Positions 42,060 to 52,709 of a DNA stretch of 64,000 nucleotides are shown piece after piece. Numbering within the stretch: position 1 is the stretch's first letter; every line of letters starts with the position of its first letter. The stretch is from contig NW_005179249.1 of assembly GCF_000350225.1 (NCBI RefSeq), positions 804,034 through 868,033 on the forward strand, written 5' to 3'. The position numbers were made by a program, and so were the translations under genes. This DNA is from Chondrus crispus. Taxonomy: Eukaryota; Rhodophyta; Florideophyceae; Gigartinales; Gigartinaceae. The notes beneath the pieces were generated by a model that saw only the letters and a list, made by a program, of their open reading frames with translations, did not search any database and was not told the DNA's origin.

Positions 42060-42866
42060 TGTACTGCAGTGGACACACTCGCCGACGAGGGCGTAAATCT
42101 CGCTGTAATTGAAGCGGTATGTCCAGTCACCAAAAGGGTGTTCCGGACCCTCTGCCCGCGGTAGCTCAGAGAAAAAGCGAGGATCTCGGGTAGAGTCGCG
42201 GTCCCTGCGCGGACGCTCGTGAAGGGGTACTCGGGATCGAGTAACTAGAAGGAGTGGGTGTGTCGCGGCCGTATCGCAGAGTGCGATCGACAGCGTCGAA
42301 GAAGAATATAACCAGGAAACTGAAGAGAGAAGGAAGAAGAAATGTAGCGTAGAAATGTAGAAAATAGGGCAAAAAGTAAAGGGAAAACAGGAAAAGGATG
42401 ACGAGGAAGGGAGCAGGTACCAGACTTGGCCACTAAGATAGCAACCAAGAAGGACACTACCTGGAGTGGGGTCAGGTTACCTGATGCCTCTTCACTGTGT
42501 CGCCCTCCGGCCCCGACCTATATAAGCCGAGCGCCGTCGTCAGCGTCGGTTATTAAATGGGTAATCAATAATTAGTAATTGCCATCAAAATTGCCACTTG
42601 GCATTAGACGCCAATTAGCGTAGAAACTCTGGGAGACTACGTATCTATATGTCCCGTACACGTGTCATACGCGTAGCATAAGACATGTGTACACGTGTGG
42701 TGCCATCCAAAGTGTGCGCGCACACTTTGGATGAGCACAGGTGTGAAACTTGTGTCAAAGGCGGGGAGCGCGTATCATACACGTGTGACACACGTGTCAA
42801 GGGCAGGGAGCGCGGCCCCGCGACGGCGGTGACCAAGCGTACAGTAAGCAGGGGCACTGCACTACA
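42060..42866. mobile_element. Solo LTR (about 807 bp) in gypsy-B integrase
   Basis: Starts TGTACTGCAGTGGACA and ends GGGCACTGCACTACA, i.e. TG...CA with matching inverted ends, and splits the integrase between its first and second catalytic Asp. A TATA-like cctatataagcc lies near 42516 on the plus strand. CACGTG/ACACGTGT repeats and a perfect 30-bp palindrome (42704-42733) are in the right third. The 5-bp flanks cagag and cggtg do not match, so boundaries may be off by a few bases or the duplication has decayed. Confidence 0.7.
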
Positions 42867-43590
42867 CGGTGGATGTCCGACCGTGGTACGCATTTCAGCA
42901 ACGAAGTTGTACGAGCTCTATGTGAAAAAACTAACGGTTTGCACCATTTCACTCTAGTTTATTGCACATGGAGCAACGGAACAGTCGCGGTTGTCTGTCG
43001 CAAGCTACTTGGGGCAATGCGAGCACTGCTGTCAGAGTTTATACTTCCACAACGTTCGTGGCCATCGCTTTTATCAGTAGTGGAGTCCGTGCTAAACAGG
43101 TCTCCGCTAGCACGACTTGGTAAGCGTCGTCCACCTACTGATTTAACGGCCTATCTCAGAATAAACCTCTTGTATAAATCAAGGCTCAGGTCATGATTAA
43201 AAATCTGGCCAAAACATTGGACGAGATGAGGTTGGCGCGGCTGATTTCCGCTGCATAGTTACATTCTACGTTGAACGATACGCATCCTGAAGTGTTTCTT
43301 ACTACATCCAAAAAGCGAGAAGACGAGGTGATAAAGCCTAAATACCGCACCAACATTTGGTCTACCATTTCACAGAAGAAGACTACGTATTCTGTGCGGT
43401 ATACGGCAAGGTTCCCGAACACAAGCCTTTGGTACGCTGGAAAGGACCATATAGCTTAAATGCATGTCTGTCCGAATACATTTTTTAGATCGAAGACTTG
43501 ATGAGCGCAACACGCAGTGAGGCACAGGGTCACCGCCTCAATTTCTTCAGGAAAAAGGACTCCGAGGTCACGGAAGAAGTATGCAATTAA
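42867..43590 (+). pseudogene. Old gypsy-B integrase end and C-terminal module
   Basis: Integrase resumes with SDRGTHFSNEVVRALCE (second Asp); the position of the catalytic Glu is Ala (NGTVAVVCRKL), and LPQRSWPSLLSVVESVLNRS follows. Farther on, in broken frames, lies the C-terminal module LVRWKGPYSLNAC and EAQGHRLNFFRKKDSEVTEE, typical of this gypsy type. It ends near 43590; the 3' LTR is not delimited. Confidence 0.78.
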
Positions 43591-45106
43591 CTGGCATATC
43601 AACATAATAAACTCCTTGTGGTATCACAGCCAAGATTTGTAATTTGTACAGTACCCGACGCCGCTGGTTCATGACAGACGCACGCCTACACGTGTGCTTT
43701 ACAGGCGGACGGCCTAAAAGTGTGCCTCACAGACCGGCGAACTTCAAGTGGGCATTAAAGACCGAGGACGTACGGTATACATTGCAGTCCAGAGGCCGTG
43801 TATGGCAAAGTGCAGTAGTAATGCCGTAGTACTGCACATTGCATAGTAAAGTACAGTATTAAAGTAGAATGGACAATGTCCAAGACCCCGCAACCTCGCT
43901 TATTTAAAGCGACGGCGCTGGGCAATGACAGTAAACAGTGAAGGATCTTTTGGGAACGGATTTACTTCGAAGGTGCGATACCGCGGGTTAAGAAAAACCT
44001 CTGACTTAGGCGACATTGTAGGCATCTGTCTTGCGACGTTTCCCTAGCTTCGATTGCCTTTACCTTTTCCTTCTGCTCTCCTCAATCGTTGGGACTACGC
44101 GGGCTAAGACTAGTCTCTAGCCGTGGCGTTACTTTGTCACTCGACGTTTCTATTGATTTCCCTTTTTCATCTGTCGTTGCGGCTACGCGGGCTAGGACTA
44201 GACTTGAGCCTCGGCCTATTACTGCCACACGACCCATTTCCCTCTCCCTATATTTTGACGATTATCAGGCCGCGGGCTAGGACAGGCCTCTAGCCTTTGT
44301 GGCACTACTGACATCGGCCCCTCTCGTTCCATCTGTAGTGGTATGGGTCCTTCCGGTTCGGTATTCGCCCGTCGCGGAGGGGGTTTCCACAGTAGCAGTA
44401 GACCACAACGCCAGAAAACTCAGGAGGAGGGTGGCTGTAGCGAGACCGAAATGGACGAAAGGAGACGCTACCCTTGAAGACGGGAGATGAGTCCTAATTA
44501 GGAAGTTCGAGGCTAGGTCAGAGGGGATGGGGTAGCTGGTTTATTCTCCGGGAGAGAGACAGTTCCTCTCTAGTACGTCTGCCTCCCTCGGGTCTCAAGC
44601 TACTGTACGACTACTGTACGGTAGCTATCATAACTACTGTAAGAGACACCTCCCGTGTACACGTCTGTCACTGTGCCCCTGGCACCACGTGTACACGGAC
44701 CTGTAAACTAGTACACGTGTGCTGTCACTGCAGCTTGCACGTGTTCACTACGAAACGTATGGTACATGTAAATTAGGCCACTGTAGCTACTGTAGAGCGT
44801 CCGAGAACGGAATTGTCATACTACTACACCATCCAGGAGTTCCCGCTACTTGGTGCTCCGTCCGTGTCCCACACTGGTCTCTAGGCTCGGGTTCCCCCTT
44901 CTGTGTGTGTTCGTGCAGAACCCCTTCCAGTGCTGGTCCCACTCCAGGTCCGCTCCTTGACCAGTACGACGTGCTTTTACAGTCGGTCGACGTACTTCCC
45001 CTTTTCTCTACCACCCTCGCGATCTACCGCGGGACACTCCCTCTTGGTTACCACCTCTTCCTCGAGCTAGCTCATATCTGGGGACCGCCACAATACTACA
45101 CTCCTG
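43591..45106. other. LTR-like spacer with an 86-bp tandem repeat (44060-44345)
   Basis: No gene. A TATA-like cttatttaaagcg near 43910 suggests an LTR promoter, but I could not fix its ends. About three units of 85-88 bp carry gcgggctaggactag at about 44098, 44186 and 44272; each unit has a short inverted repeat (ggcta...tagcc). CACGTG and tactgta motifs are frequent at 44600-44790. Confidence 0.5.
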
Positions 45107-45424
45107 GTTGTCAAAGAGTTCCAGGATATTAAGATTCGCGACGGAATTGTACAGCTTCTGAAAAGCTGGAATGGTTTCGATGCAGCCAAAAACGACTTGG
45201 TATCTCTCGAGGTTATGAAAGGAGATGTTCCTACAATCGTAGAAGCGTTCCTCGAGAAGATCAGGAAGTCTGAAACCCTTCGCCAAACGGCGTGTTGCCA
45301 CGTCGGTGTAACCTTTTCCAAACATAATCAAATTGGACTTTCGCAGATGGATGCTTGGAGCAATGATGTCACGCTTCACCTCGCTGCGTATGTGGCCACT
45401 GAGTTTCGCTGTAGAACTGCATGC
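45107..45424 (+). pseudogene. Fragment of unknown protein upstream of repeat R1 copy 2
   Basis: An open frame of about 105 codons without ATG at its start: VVKEFQDIKIRDGIVQLLKS, SLEVMKGDVPTIVEAFLEKI, KHNQIGLSQMDAWSNDVTLH. Its composition looks like a real folded protein rather than chance, but I recognise no family. It runs into dispersed repeat R1; the corresponding end upstream of copy 1 (35823) is partly conserved. Confidence 0.4.
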
Positions 45425-45879
45425 TAGGCTAACGCACATGTGCACATGTGCCTACCTCATGACGTATATCAAAAACTACAGGTAATAGGTAATAACCTGA
45501 ATGCGGTAACCACGTTTATCGGTGATTTCATAGATTAACTTTCTGATTGAACTCACGTGCGCAATTGAGCTCTCTTGAGCTCGTAGCTCGAGCTACGAGC
45601 AAACTAATAAATACTCTACCGAGTTTCGCGCGGGTGGGCAGAGGTACAGGGGATCAGACCAGACTGGGGTGCCCAATATTTTTCCAGACTCGACAAGATG
45701 CCCACAGCAAGCCTTTTATCATTCAACAACCTTAGCTGCAAAGAAAATTGTGCCTGGACAATTTCTCCGTTTAGATTCCGCGTTTAGAACACTTTTCTGT
45801 TCCAGACTCTTCTTCAGAAATGCATTGGGGTAGTAGCACGCTGTTTCTTTAAACGTTTCGCGCGTACAGTTGGCGTCGA
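45366..45879. repeat. Dispersed repeat R1, copy 2
   Basis: Homologous to 35823-36288 in the same orientation, with small indels. It contains a 22-bp palindrome gctcgtagctcgagctacgagc (about 45578-45600) that is less perfect in copy 1. Confidence 0.8.
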
Positions 45880-46439
45880 CAAACTTACCAACGTCACCAT
45901 TTGTTCACTACAACTTTTCCGATTTCCCCCCCTCCGTTGCCATCTAAATGCACCGGGTCGCCCCCTCATCTCCCCTAAATGCAAACTATCCCTTTTCTTT
46001 AAACTAATTTTACACCAGCAGCATAGAAACACGGCCTTGAGTGCTTTCTATTCGGTTTCAACTGCGAAGATTCAAGTACGCATTTATTTGACTAAATATA
46101 TCGGTAAATTGAAGCAAGAAAGAAAACTAAAGAAATACCCCAGGTCCCAAAGGACGGCAAAAGAGAAATAGACATATTGAGGAACACCAGGTGGCCCGGG
46201 TAGGGCCGGTGATGTGACAGTGTGAATGCGGGCGGGTGCGGGGGGAGAGAAATAGACATGGGGAGGCGGACGCAGCCGGTTTCGAGCGCAGCTCACAGCT
46301 TAATAGCGACAGCGGCGATTCGCCACGTGTGGTAGCTGTACTGTCCGACCAGCCCCACAGTACTTCTCGTTACATCTTCATCGACATGCACACTGTACAC
46401 GAAATGAAAATGAAGGACCAAAACAGTCGGAGGTGCGAG
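45880..46439. other. Spacer, no gene; shares an 80-bp repeat with 49630-49700
   Basis: The stretch ccacagtacttctcgttaca and about 60 further bases near 46350-46410 recur at about 49640-49700 with few changes. Otherwise nothing recognised. Confidence 0.5.
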
Positions 46440-47264
46440 TTAAGGAGACCTTCGATGAGCAAAGAGCCATCTCGAGTGATCGGTAGGGACAACAGTACCA
46501 TGCAGATAGACGCGCAGCATAGCGTCACTTTCCCAGTCCAAGCGCCGCATTATCCACTCCTTTGAAACCGCCAGACCATGCAACTCGTTGTAGCCACCGA
46601 TGCGGAAGCTATGCGAGGTGAAGCAACAACCCAGCGGAGCCGTGGAGTTACCAGCCCCAGAGAGCGCTGAAGGCAACCGGAAAGCCGTAAGATCATCACG
46701 GCCGTGGGTTCAGGATGTGAACGCGCCCACTTGTAGAGGAGAGAGATTGGATTCTCCGTAGTCCAGGAGGGTGAGATCGGGTAGCGCAGCAGTAGCGGGC
46801 GCCGTGATGTCTTTCCCTTCCGCCGATAGATGGAGGCGGTGACACCGGAGTCATCGAAGACGAAATCTTTTCGGCGGAGTTGAGAGACTAACGGCGCGAA
46901 CTTGAAAAACGAATGCGAAGACGGTAGCGACACAACAGTCAAGATCGGCCTGAATGGTTGCAGCCAGGACGGCGGCGACAATGGAAGAAACAACTGCCGC
47001 AGGGCAGCCGACTCGAATATCTCTTGCAGGAGCGGAAGCATCGAGTTGTCGTCCGTATGCCTTCACCAGAGATCTAACCATCGATGTCTTAGTAGAAGAA
47101 GGCAGGAAGTGAAGCTCATGGTACCTCGACACGTCCAGGATGTATTGCGGTAGTGACTCGGCCGAGACGCGGCCTTCCAGAGACCGAAAACCAATGTTGG
47201 CTAGTACATCTCCCTCTACAGCAGGGAGCGGGCTGCGCATATCCTCATCGCAAACCGTAGCCAT
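46440..47264 (-). pseudogene. Tyrosine recombinase remnant (DIRS/Ngaro- or Crypton-like)
   Basis: Read leftward in three frame segments. The N-terminal part has ESLPQYILDVSRYHELHFLP and DIRVGCPAAVVSSIVAAVLA. Next comes the catalytic Arg region FVFQVRAVSLS, continuing in another frame as LRRKDFVFDDSGVTASIYRR. The C-terminal part carries the H-x-x-R box in TSHSFRIGGYNELHG and a Tyr in DAMLRVYLHG, the box II pattern of tyrosine recombinases. Two frameshifts make it non-functional. Because an RT/RNase H-type segment precedes it, a DIRS or Ngaro retrotransposon fits better than a Crypton. These integrate by site-specific recombination rather than by DDE chemistry. Confidence 0.75.
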
Positions 47265-47376
47265 TTGGCCACCTCGCTAGTCCTCGTTGTCCACGTGTCC
47301 TCAAATAATCCTAGCTCGGGCTGCAGTCGGGCGGCCTCCTCGCCGCCGCCGGTGTTTGTAGTGTACCCGGTTCGTC

Positions 47377-47770
47377 CTAGGACGGCGGCCCGAATGCCAA
47401 CGGACCACTCCGTGCGAGTCCGATCCCGGCCACCACGAGTCGCCATGCGGGGTTGACGCGGCCGCCGGTAAGAGAGTTGCTGTCGTCCTGGACGTGCATC
47501 CTCGATGCCAAGCCGCGCAATCCTGCGAACCAAGCCTGCACTGGCCAAAAGGGGGCCAGCAGAACTCCGCGCGCTGACTCCGTTTCGATCTTCCGAACTG
47601 TGAGAGGCAAGAAGTCGAACGGCGGGTTCCGAAAGGCGGGCTCTTCCTTCGCCTCAGTGGGCGTGTAGCTGCTCCCGAATCTGCTTAAGTCGGGCCGGAC
47701 GGCTGTCGTTCATCGGCCGGTGGTAGAACGCGGGCGAGTAGAGGTTGTTGTGGTCCTGTATGGAGCGCGA
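47377..47770 (-). pseudogene. RNase H end of a DIRS/Ngaro-like element
   Basis: A frame upstream of the tyrosine recombinase on the same strand: LPLTVRKIETESARGVLLAP then FWPVQAWFAGLRGLASRMHV, matching the end of DIRS-type RT-RNase H proteins (a characteristic ...APLWPTQ.WF... pattern). A preceding frame has NNLYSPAFYHRPMNDSRPAR and a stop. The order RNase H then recombinase is the DIRS/Ngaro order. Upstream RT is lost; the sequence is replaced by the DDE transposon at about 48 kb. Confidence 0.6.
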
Positions 47771-48057
47771 GAGCCGCCGCGAGACGTTGCCAACGTCTCT
47801 CAGCGGGTTTCAGAGACTTGATGTCAACACGGCCGCGCCTTGCATTCTGCCACCCCTCTTACGAGCTTTTCGAGTCGCCGATGCCTGTCTTGGGACCGCG
47901 TATCTCGCTAACCAAAATTTTGTTGACCCGATAGTTCGATCGTAGAACACAGGCGACTTCTGCCAGCGACCGGGATGCCGGGAGTCTCCCGTCTGTCAGC
48001 TGATGGATTCTTCTTTGTAACTTGTTTGTTTGGAGCCGAGAGCCATCAATTTTTTCT
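47771..48057. other. Spacer between DIRS-like and DDE remnants
   Basis: No gene recognised; it probably contains the 3' end of the DDE transposon. Terminal inverted repeats were not found. Confidence 0.3.
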
Positions 48058-49451
48058 TCACTTGCATGGCCACGTACTGTACTCACCGGAGTATTCTTGC
48101 AAAACCATTGAAGGGGAATTGTAGGGCTCTGGGGAGGACACAAACTCGAGAATGCGGTAGTCCATGGGCCAGAGGCCACATTTTGAGAAGGACTTTCCGG
48201 CATCATCTGGTGTGATCGCTTGGTGTCCGGCCACTGCCAGTTTGATCTTGTACGAAGTGTTGGCCCAAGATAGATGGCTCATGGACAACAATGCGTCCCG
48301 ACTTCTGCGCACTGTTTGCTGAAATGTTCGATTTACGAACTGGTCGCAAGGTTGTAGAATATGAGTTGTGGTTGCCGGGAGTCTTACGACAACAATATTC
48401 ATTCTCTCACAGGCTTCAAGCCACTCCAAACCGTCTCGATAGCTGTGGCCGTCCACCAAGAGGACAATCTGTTTTTCTGAATCTGTATTTTTGTGATAGT
48501 TTTTCTCACATGATTGTTGATGTGTTCAGCAATTTTGACGATAATCTTGCGGTCCACGGACCCGCATTTCGTCACGTGGAGAGCAGTTTCTGGCGGAAAC
48601 CAACTTTCCTCACAAAGCCAGTGTGGGACCCCGTATGAATTGGTAAAGTCAATCTTGCTGAGGGGTTGCTTCCAAGCATTCAAAACCTTTTGTCCCCACG
48701 CCAGAAGAAAAAGGGGCGCAATATTCCCACAGGCAGCTACGGCAATTCCCGCTGTGACATGCTTTCCTGCATCCTTTATGCTCCTTCTTGACCCCCCACT
48801 ATGTGCACTGGATGAGCTGTAACACCTCACTTTCCGGCCATACTCCCCTGATACGGCCGTCTCGTCCCAGTTCCAACTGCGGCGTGGATCCAAAAAAATG
48901 CCCGGATGCTCTTGCGCAACTTTTTCGAAGGCCTGCTTGAGAGTCAATAGATGGGACTGGTTTTCAGCAGCAAGACGAGCGCTGGAGACGTTTTCAGCAA
49001 CGCGGTAGGCAAGGGAGCGGTTTCGAGCCCGGAAAGAGCGGATTGCGTCTGGTGTGGGTAGTCCATGGGCATATTTCACACAGCGATCTGCGGATATTCG
49101 GGCATGTACAGTGCTCATTACTGAGTTTTCTACTGCAAATCCGTGCTTGGCGGCATGAAGGGTCCGTTCGACGACAAATTCTTACTCGCATTGAGACAAC
49201 ACAGTTTTGCCGCCAGCGTGATTGCTTTCCGGATCAAGGAGTTTCTCAAGCTCTTCCGTGTTTGAGCGATCGTATTCTGATTTGATTCTTGTAGCTGTGG
49301 TTCGGGACACGCCCGTCTCTTTGGAAGCTTGGAGGGCGCTTTTGCCCTCCTGTATTAAAGAAAAGAGCTTCGCACGGTGAGCACGCTCCTCCTTTCACTT
49401 ACTGATTCGCCTTTTGTTTGCGAGCGTTTGCGCTCTCATGGATGGTGGCAT
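48058..49451 (-). pseudogene. Pogo/CENP-B-like DDE transposase, broken
   Basis: Starts at an ATG at 49451 (MPPSMRAQTLANKRR) with a helix-turn-helix (RAKLFSLIQEGKSALQASKE, GVSRTTATRIKSEY). DDE core: first Asp in RRSWNWDETAVSGEYGRK; second Asp in LVDGHSYRDGLEWL; third in THILQPCDQFVNRTF. In-frame TGA (about 49395) and TAA (about 49180) occur early, and a frameshift lies near 48440 within the second catalytic block, so it is dead. The family cuts and pastes DNA at TA sites. Upstream is a small direct repeat, cccaaattaagcc twice (about 49589-49620). Confidence 0.82.
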
Positions 49452-50081
49452 AATGCCACCGTCAGCTCAGCGTGCTTGTAGAGAGGAGGAGGGAGGACTC
49501 AACTGTCTGGGTGTGGGGTGTGAATATGTGAGATGTAGTGTGTAATTTTTTAGAAGGCGGGAACGGCAGAGGATTTTTGTTTTAATAGTGCCCAAATTAA
49601 GCCATTACCCAAATTAAGCCGATGAGAAGGGTACTGTACGACCAACCCCACACTACTTCTCGTTACATCTTCATCGGCATACACATTGTACACAAAATGA
49701 AAAAGTTTAAAAAGAATTAACCCACCAGCGCAAAATAGAAACCGTGGGCATTAAAGTTGAAAAGAAATAAAATTCAATGATTTTTATGCTATGATTACGT
49801 TTGGTCGGATAGACACTAGCACCATTCGAATTGTATTTCTATACCCCTACTATTTCTGTGGACGAAGAATCGAACACATATCAGCTCCCCCTCTATTCCT
49901 AACCAAAATCAACATTTAAATTAAAGAAGTACTTCTATTGCTCCAAATGAGCTCAAACTTGGACAGAGGGTTGAACCCTGCCGAAGGAGACACATGCTTA
50001 AGATTCCGATGCTGTACCGAAACGGCACCACAACTGTGGTGAACGCCCTCATTGGCTTAAATCACCTCAAGGAGCTATCCT
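49452..50081. other. Spacer between DDE transposons, no gene seen
   Basis: A/T-rich. It contains the second copy of the 80-bp repeat (about 49640-49700) and nothing else recognised. Confidence 0.4.
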
Positions 50082-50141
50082 ACACCGAATTTCGAACCAC
50101 CGCGCATCAAAAAATTGTATTTGCTTTTAGTTTTTTCGTGG

Positions 50142-51827
50142 TTACCCAGGTAACCGGAGGGCACGCTGTCGCGCAAGAGACCTCCTTCCCCCTTGGGATA
50201 TCTGCCGTTGCATCTCACGCCCACCCCTCTCCGACATCCACAATACATGCGCGATTCGTGCTCCTTCCGCCGCGTCCCTCGCCGAAATGCGCTCCTTGGC
50301 CTCCCGCTCCCGCTGAATACGACGTTTCTCTGCCGCTGCATCTCTCTCCACATGAGCTCGGGCCGCGGCAGCACGCGCCGCTTCCCTCTCCGATAACTCC
50401 TTCAATACATTGTCGCTAGTCAGCAGTGCCCCACCCTTCGTACTCAACGTTCCATTCTGCATGACGGGACAATCGGACCGCAATAAATTTCTAGTGGTCC
50501 TGTAGCTCGTACAAAGATCTAAAAAAGAACTAAATGCCTCCTGCCTAGTGGCATAGCCGTCGGTGTTGGTGATCTCTGTTATCTTAATAACGTCCGGAAT
50601 AGCCCTACGTCGCACTGCGCACCATACACCACAGGCTTTGAAGCCATTGACAATGTTAGAATATGTGACGGACTCCTTGTACGAATTATGAATCAACTCG
50701 AATGGAGTATATATATCATTACGGATGGATCCTTCCGGCGCCAAGATGCGCTCATTCAGTGCATTTCGAAGCTTTGTTTTGAATGGGGAAAATATGCAAA
50801 AGTCAAGGACCTGCGTCCTGTGACTAGAATGTGCAGGCAATGCAATGACGACAATCTTATTCTCCCTCAACAAATTTAAACACCGGAATGTTTTGTGTGC
50901 ACCATAGCCGTCCAGTGTTAACAAAATGTTGCGATATTTTCTTCTCAGTACTGCAGTCTGTAATATGAACCATTCACAGAGTTGGTAAAAACCATCACTG
51001 TCCATGCTAGCCGGGTCTCGATAAATAATACGGGCATTCTCGGGAAGGTAACAAGCAGGGGTCTCGCGTATGCCATCAGGCCGAATGGGATATTTCGCAC
51101 GCTTTCCAGGTGCGATAGCAACAGGATCCCACGCGCGACCGTCGGCAGACACAATCGGCATGAGTGTGACATGGTCGGCATTGGCAGACCACTTCAATTC
51201 TGTTGAATTGCTCCTACCCTTGGCCTCCATGACACCTTTTGCACGCGCACGGTAGGCTGTTCTGGTCGAAAAGCCCGTCTCGTCAAGGTTGAATATCTGC
51301 TCTCCACTCTTGATTCCGTACTCGCCGTAGGCCTGCTGCAAGCGTGCCTAGTGTTTGGCAATGTTCTCGGGGCACATCGCAATCGCCCTGTCCTTTTCGA
51401 GATTGCAGCGGCGTTTGAGCGAGAGCGTGGGGTTTCGCCTGAGGAACCCCGATAAAAAAGTATCCCCGGGACGGAGGTTAACAAAAGGGATTGTTGCTCC
51501 TCGCTCCTCTGGCAAGCGTTCGCAAAAGTGCTGCACGAGGTCCTTCAGTCCTTCTCGAGATAAAGGTGTGCCATTGCGCGCGAACTCTGTGGCAGAGTCC
51601 GTGATGAGAACTTCTTCTGCCCGGCGCAGTGTGGTGGGATGCCCGGCAACTTTTGGGATCCTGTCTGGCGCATTGAAGTATACCCTGAATGTGGACCAAG
51701 GTATGTCGAACTGGTGAGCCGCGGCGCGCAGGGAGCCCTTTTTGTTGATAACGTATCGACGGGCGTTGTCCAACTGAAGGTCTTCGTCAGTCTTTGGGAG
51801 GCGTCGGAAAGGCGTAGAGTGGGCCAT
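50142..51827 (-). pseudogene. CENP-B/pogo-like DDE transposase, single in-frame TAG
   Basis: From ATG 51827 a 561-codon frame broken only by TAG at 51348-51350. N-terminus: a psq-type helix-turn-helix (DNARRYVINKKGSLRAAAHQ, FDIPWSTFRVYF) and a second DNA-binding helix region. DDE core: QIFNLDETGFSTRTAYRARA, NILLTLDGYGAHKTFRCLNL and, at the third position, HRTQVLDFCIFSPFKTKLRN, so all three Asp are present. The C-terminus is an Ala/Arg/Glu-rich coiled coil (ERDAAAEKRRIQREREAKER). It is a different subfamily from the transposase at 48-49.4 kb. The stop lies between the DNA-binding and catalytic halves and could be recent. Confidence 0.88.
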
Positions 51828-52312
51828 CGGGATCGGGGGTGGTTGCGTGTGAGAGTAGCAGACGGGCTACTTCGGGGCTGAGGGGGGTGCTTCATGGGGA
51901 AATTCATGGGTGCTGATGGCTCAAGTGTTGTCGATTTGGGCGCGCGAATCTGGCGTGGACAAAGAGAGGGCGAGGAATTCGAATATGCAATCAGATTGAT
52001 GCGGCGTCTACTCGTGTTTGAGATGTTCGCTCACGAGTGCTCGTCATGCCCGGGCATGATAACTTTATGCAAAATTTTAATAACTAATCCGGTTAGGAAT
52101 GCAGTAGTGGTTAGAGAATGGGGTGTCCGATGATAGAGGGGCCGCCATCATCTTCCACTCCACAGGACCGCCGCTCTTCAAAGGGAGATTGTCCACGTGT
52201 ACACCTGGCGTACACGTAGACCAATAAAATCACCTTTTGAAGGCTTTGGTCCTGGGGCCACTCCTGGGTACTCTACCCTGTACAGTACCCCAAATCTCCC
52301 CCACACCTACTG
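51828..52312. other. Spacer between transposase copies
   Basis: No gene recognised. It may include the 5' end of the CENP-B-like transposon; inverted ends not identified. Confidence 0.35.
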
Positions 52313-52709
52313 CACCCCGGATTTCAAACCACGGCGCATCAAAATATCGTATTTGTTTTTAGTTTTTTCATGGATACCCAGGTAGCCAGAGTGCACGCTG
52401 TCGCGCAAGAGACCTCCTAGCCGCTCGGGATATCTGCCGTTACATCTCTCGCCCACCCCTCTCCGACATCCACAATACATGCGCAATTCGTGCTCTTTCC
52501 GCCGCATCCCTCAGCGAAATGCGCTCCTCGGCATCCCCCTCCCGCTCAATACGACGTTCCTCTGCCGCCGCTTCCCTCTCCGCTAACTCTTTCAATACAT
52601 CGTTGCTAGTTAACAGTGCCCCACCCTTAGTATTCAGCGTTCCATTCTGCATAACGGGACCATCGGACCGCAAGAATTTCCTCGTACAGTATTGTAGAGG
52701 AGAGTGCAA
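52313..52709 (-). pseudogene. Truncated second copy of the CENP-B-like transposase C-terminus
   Basis: Parallels 50082-50505: the frame reads LRSDGPVMQNGTLNTKGGAL then VLKELAEREAAAEERRIERE and ARIAHVLWMSERGGREM, with an internal deletion in the Ala-rich stretch. The downstream non-coding flank (acccaggtagccagagtgca against acccaggtaaccggagggca) is also shared. The catalytic domain is missing. Same orientation as the longer copy, about 2.2 kb away. Confidence 0.85.

Noticed and set aside
42055..42871. Target-site duplication for the LTR at 42060-42866
   Set aside because: The 5-bp flanks do not match, so I do not claim a duplication although the termini are LTR-like.
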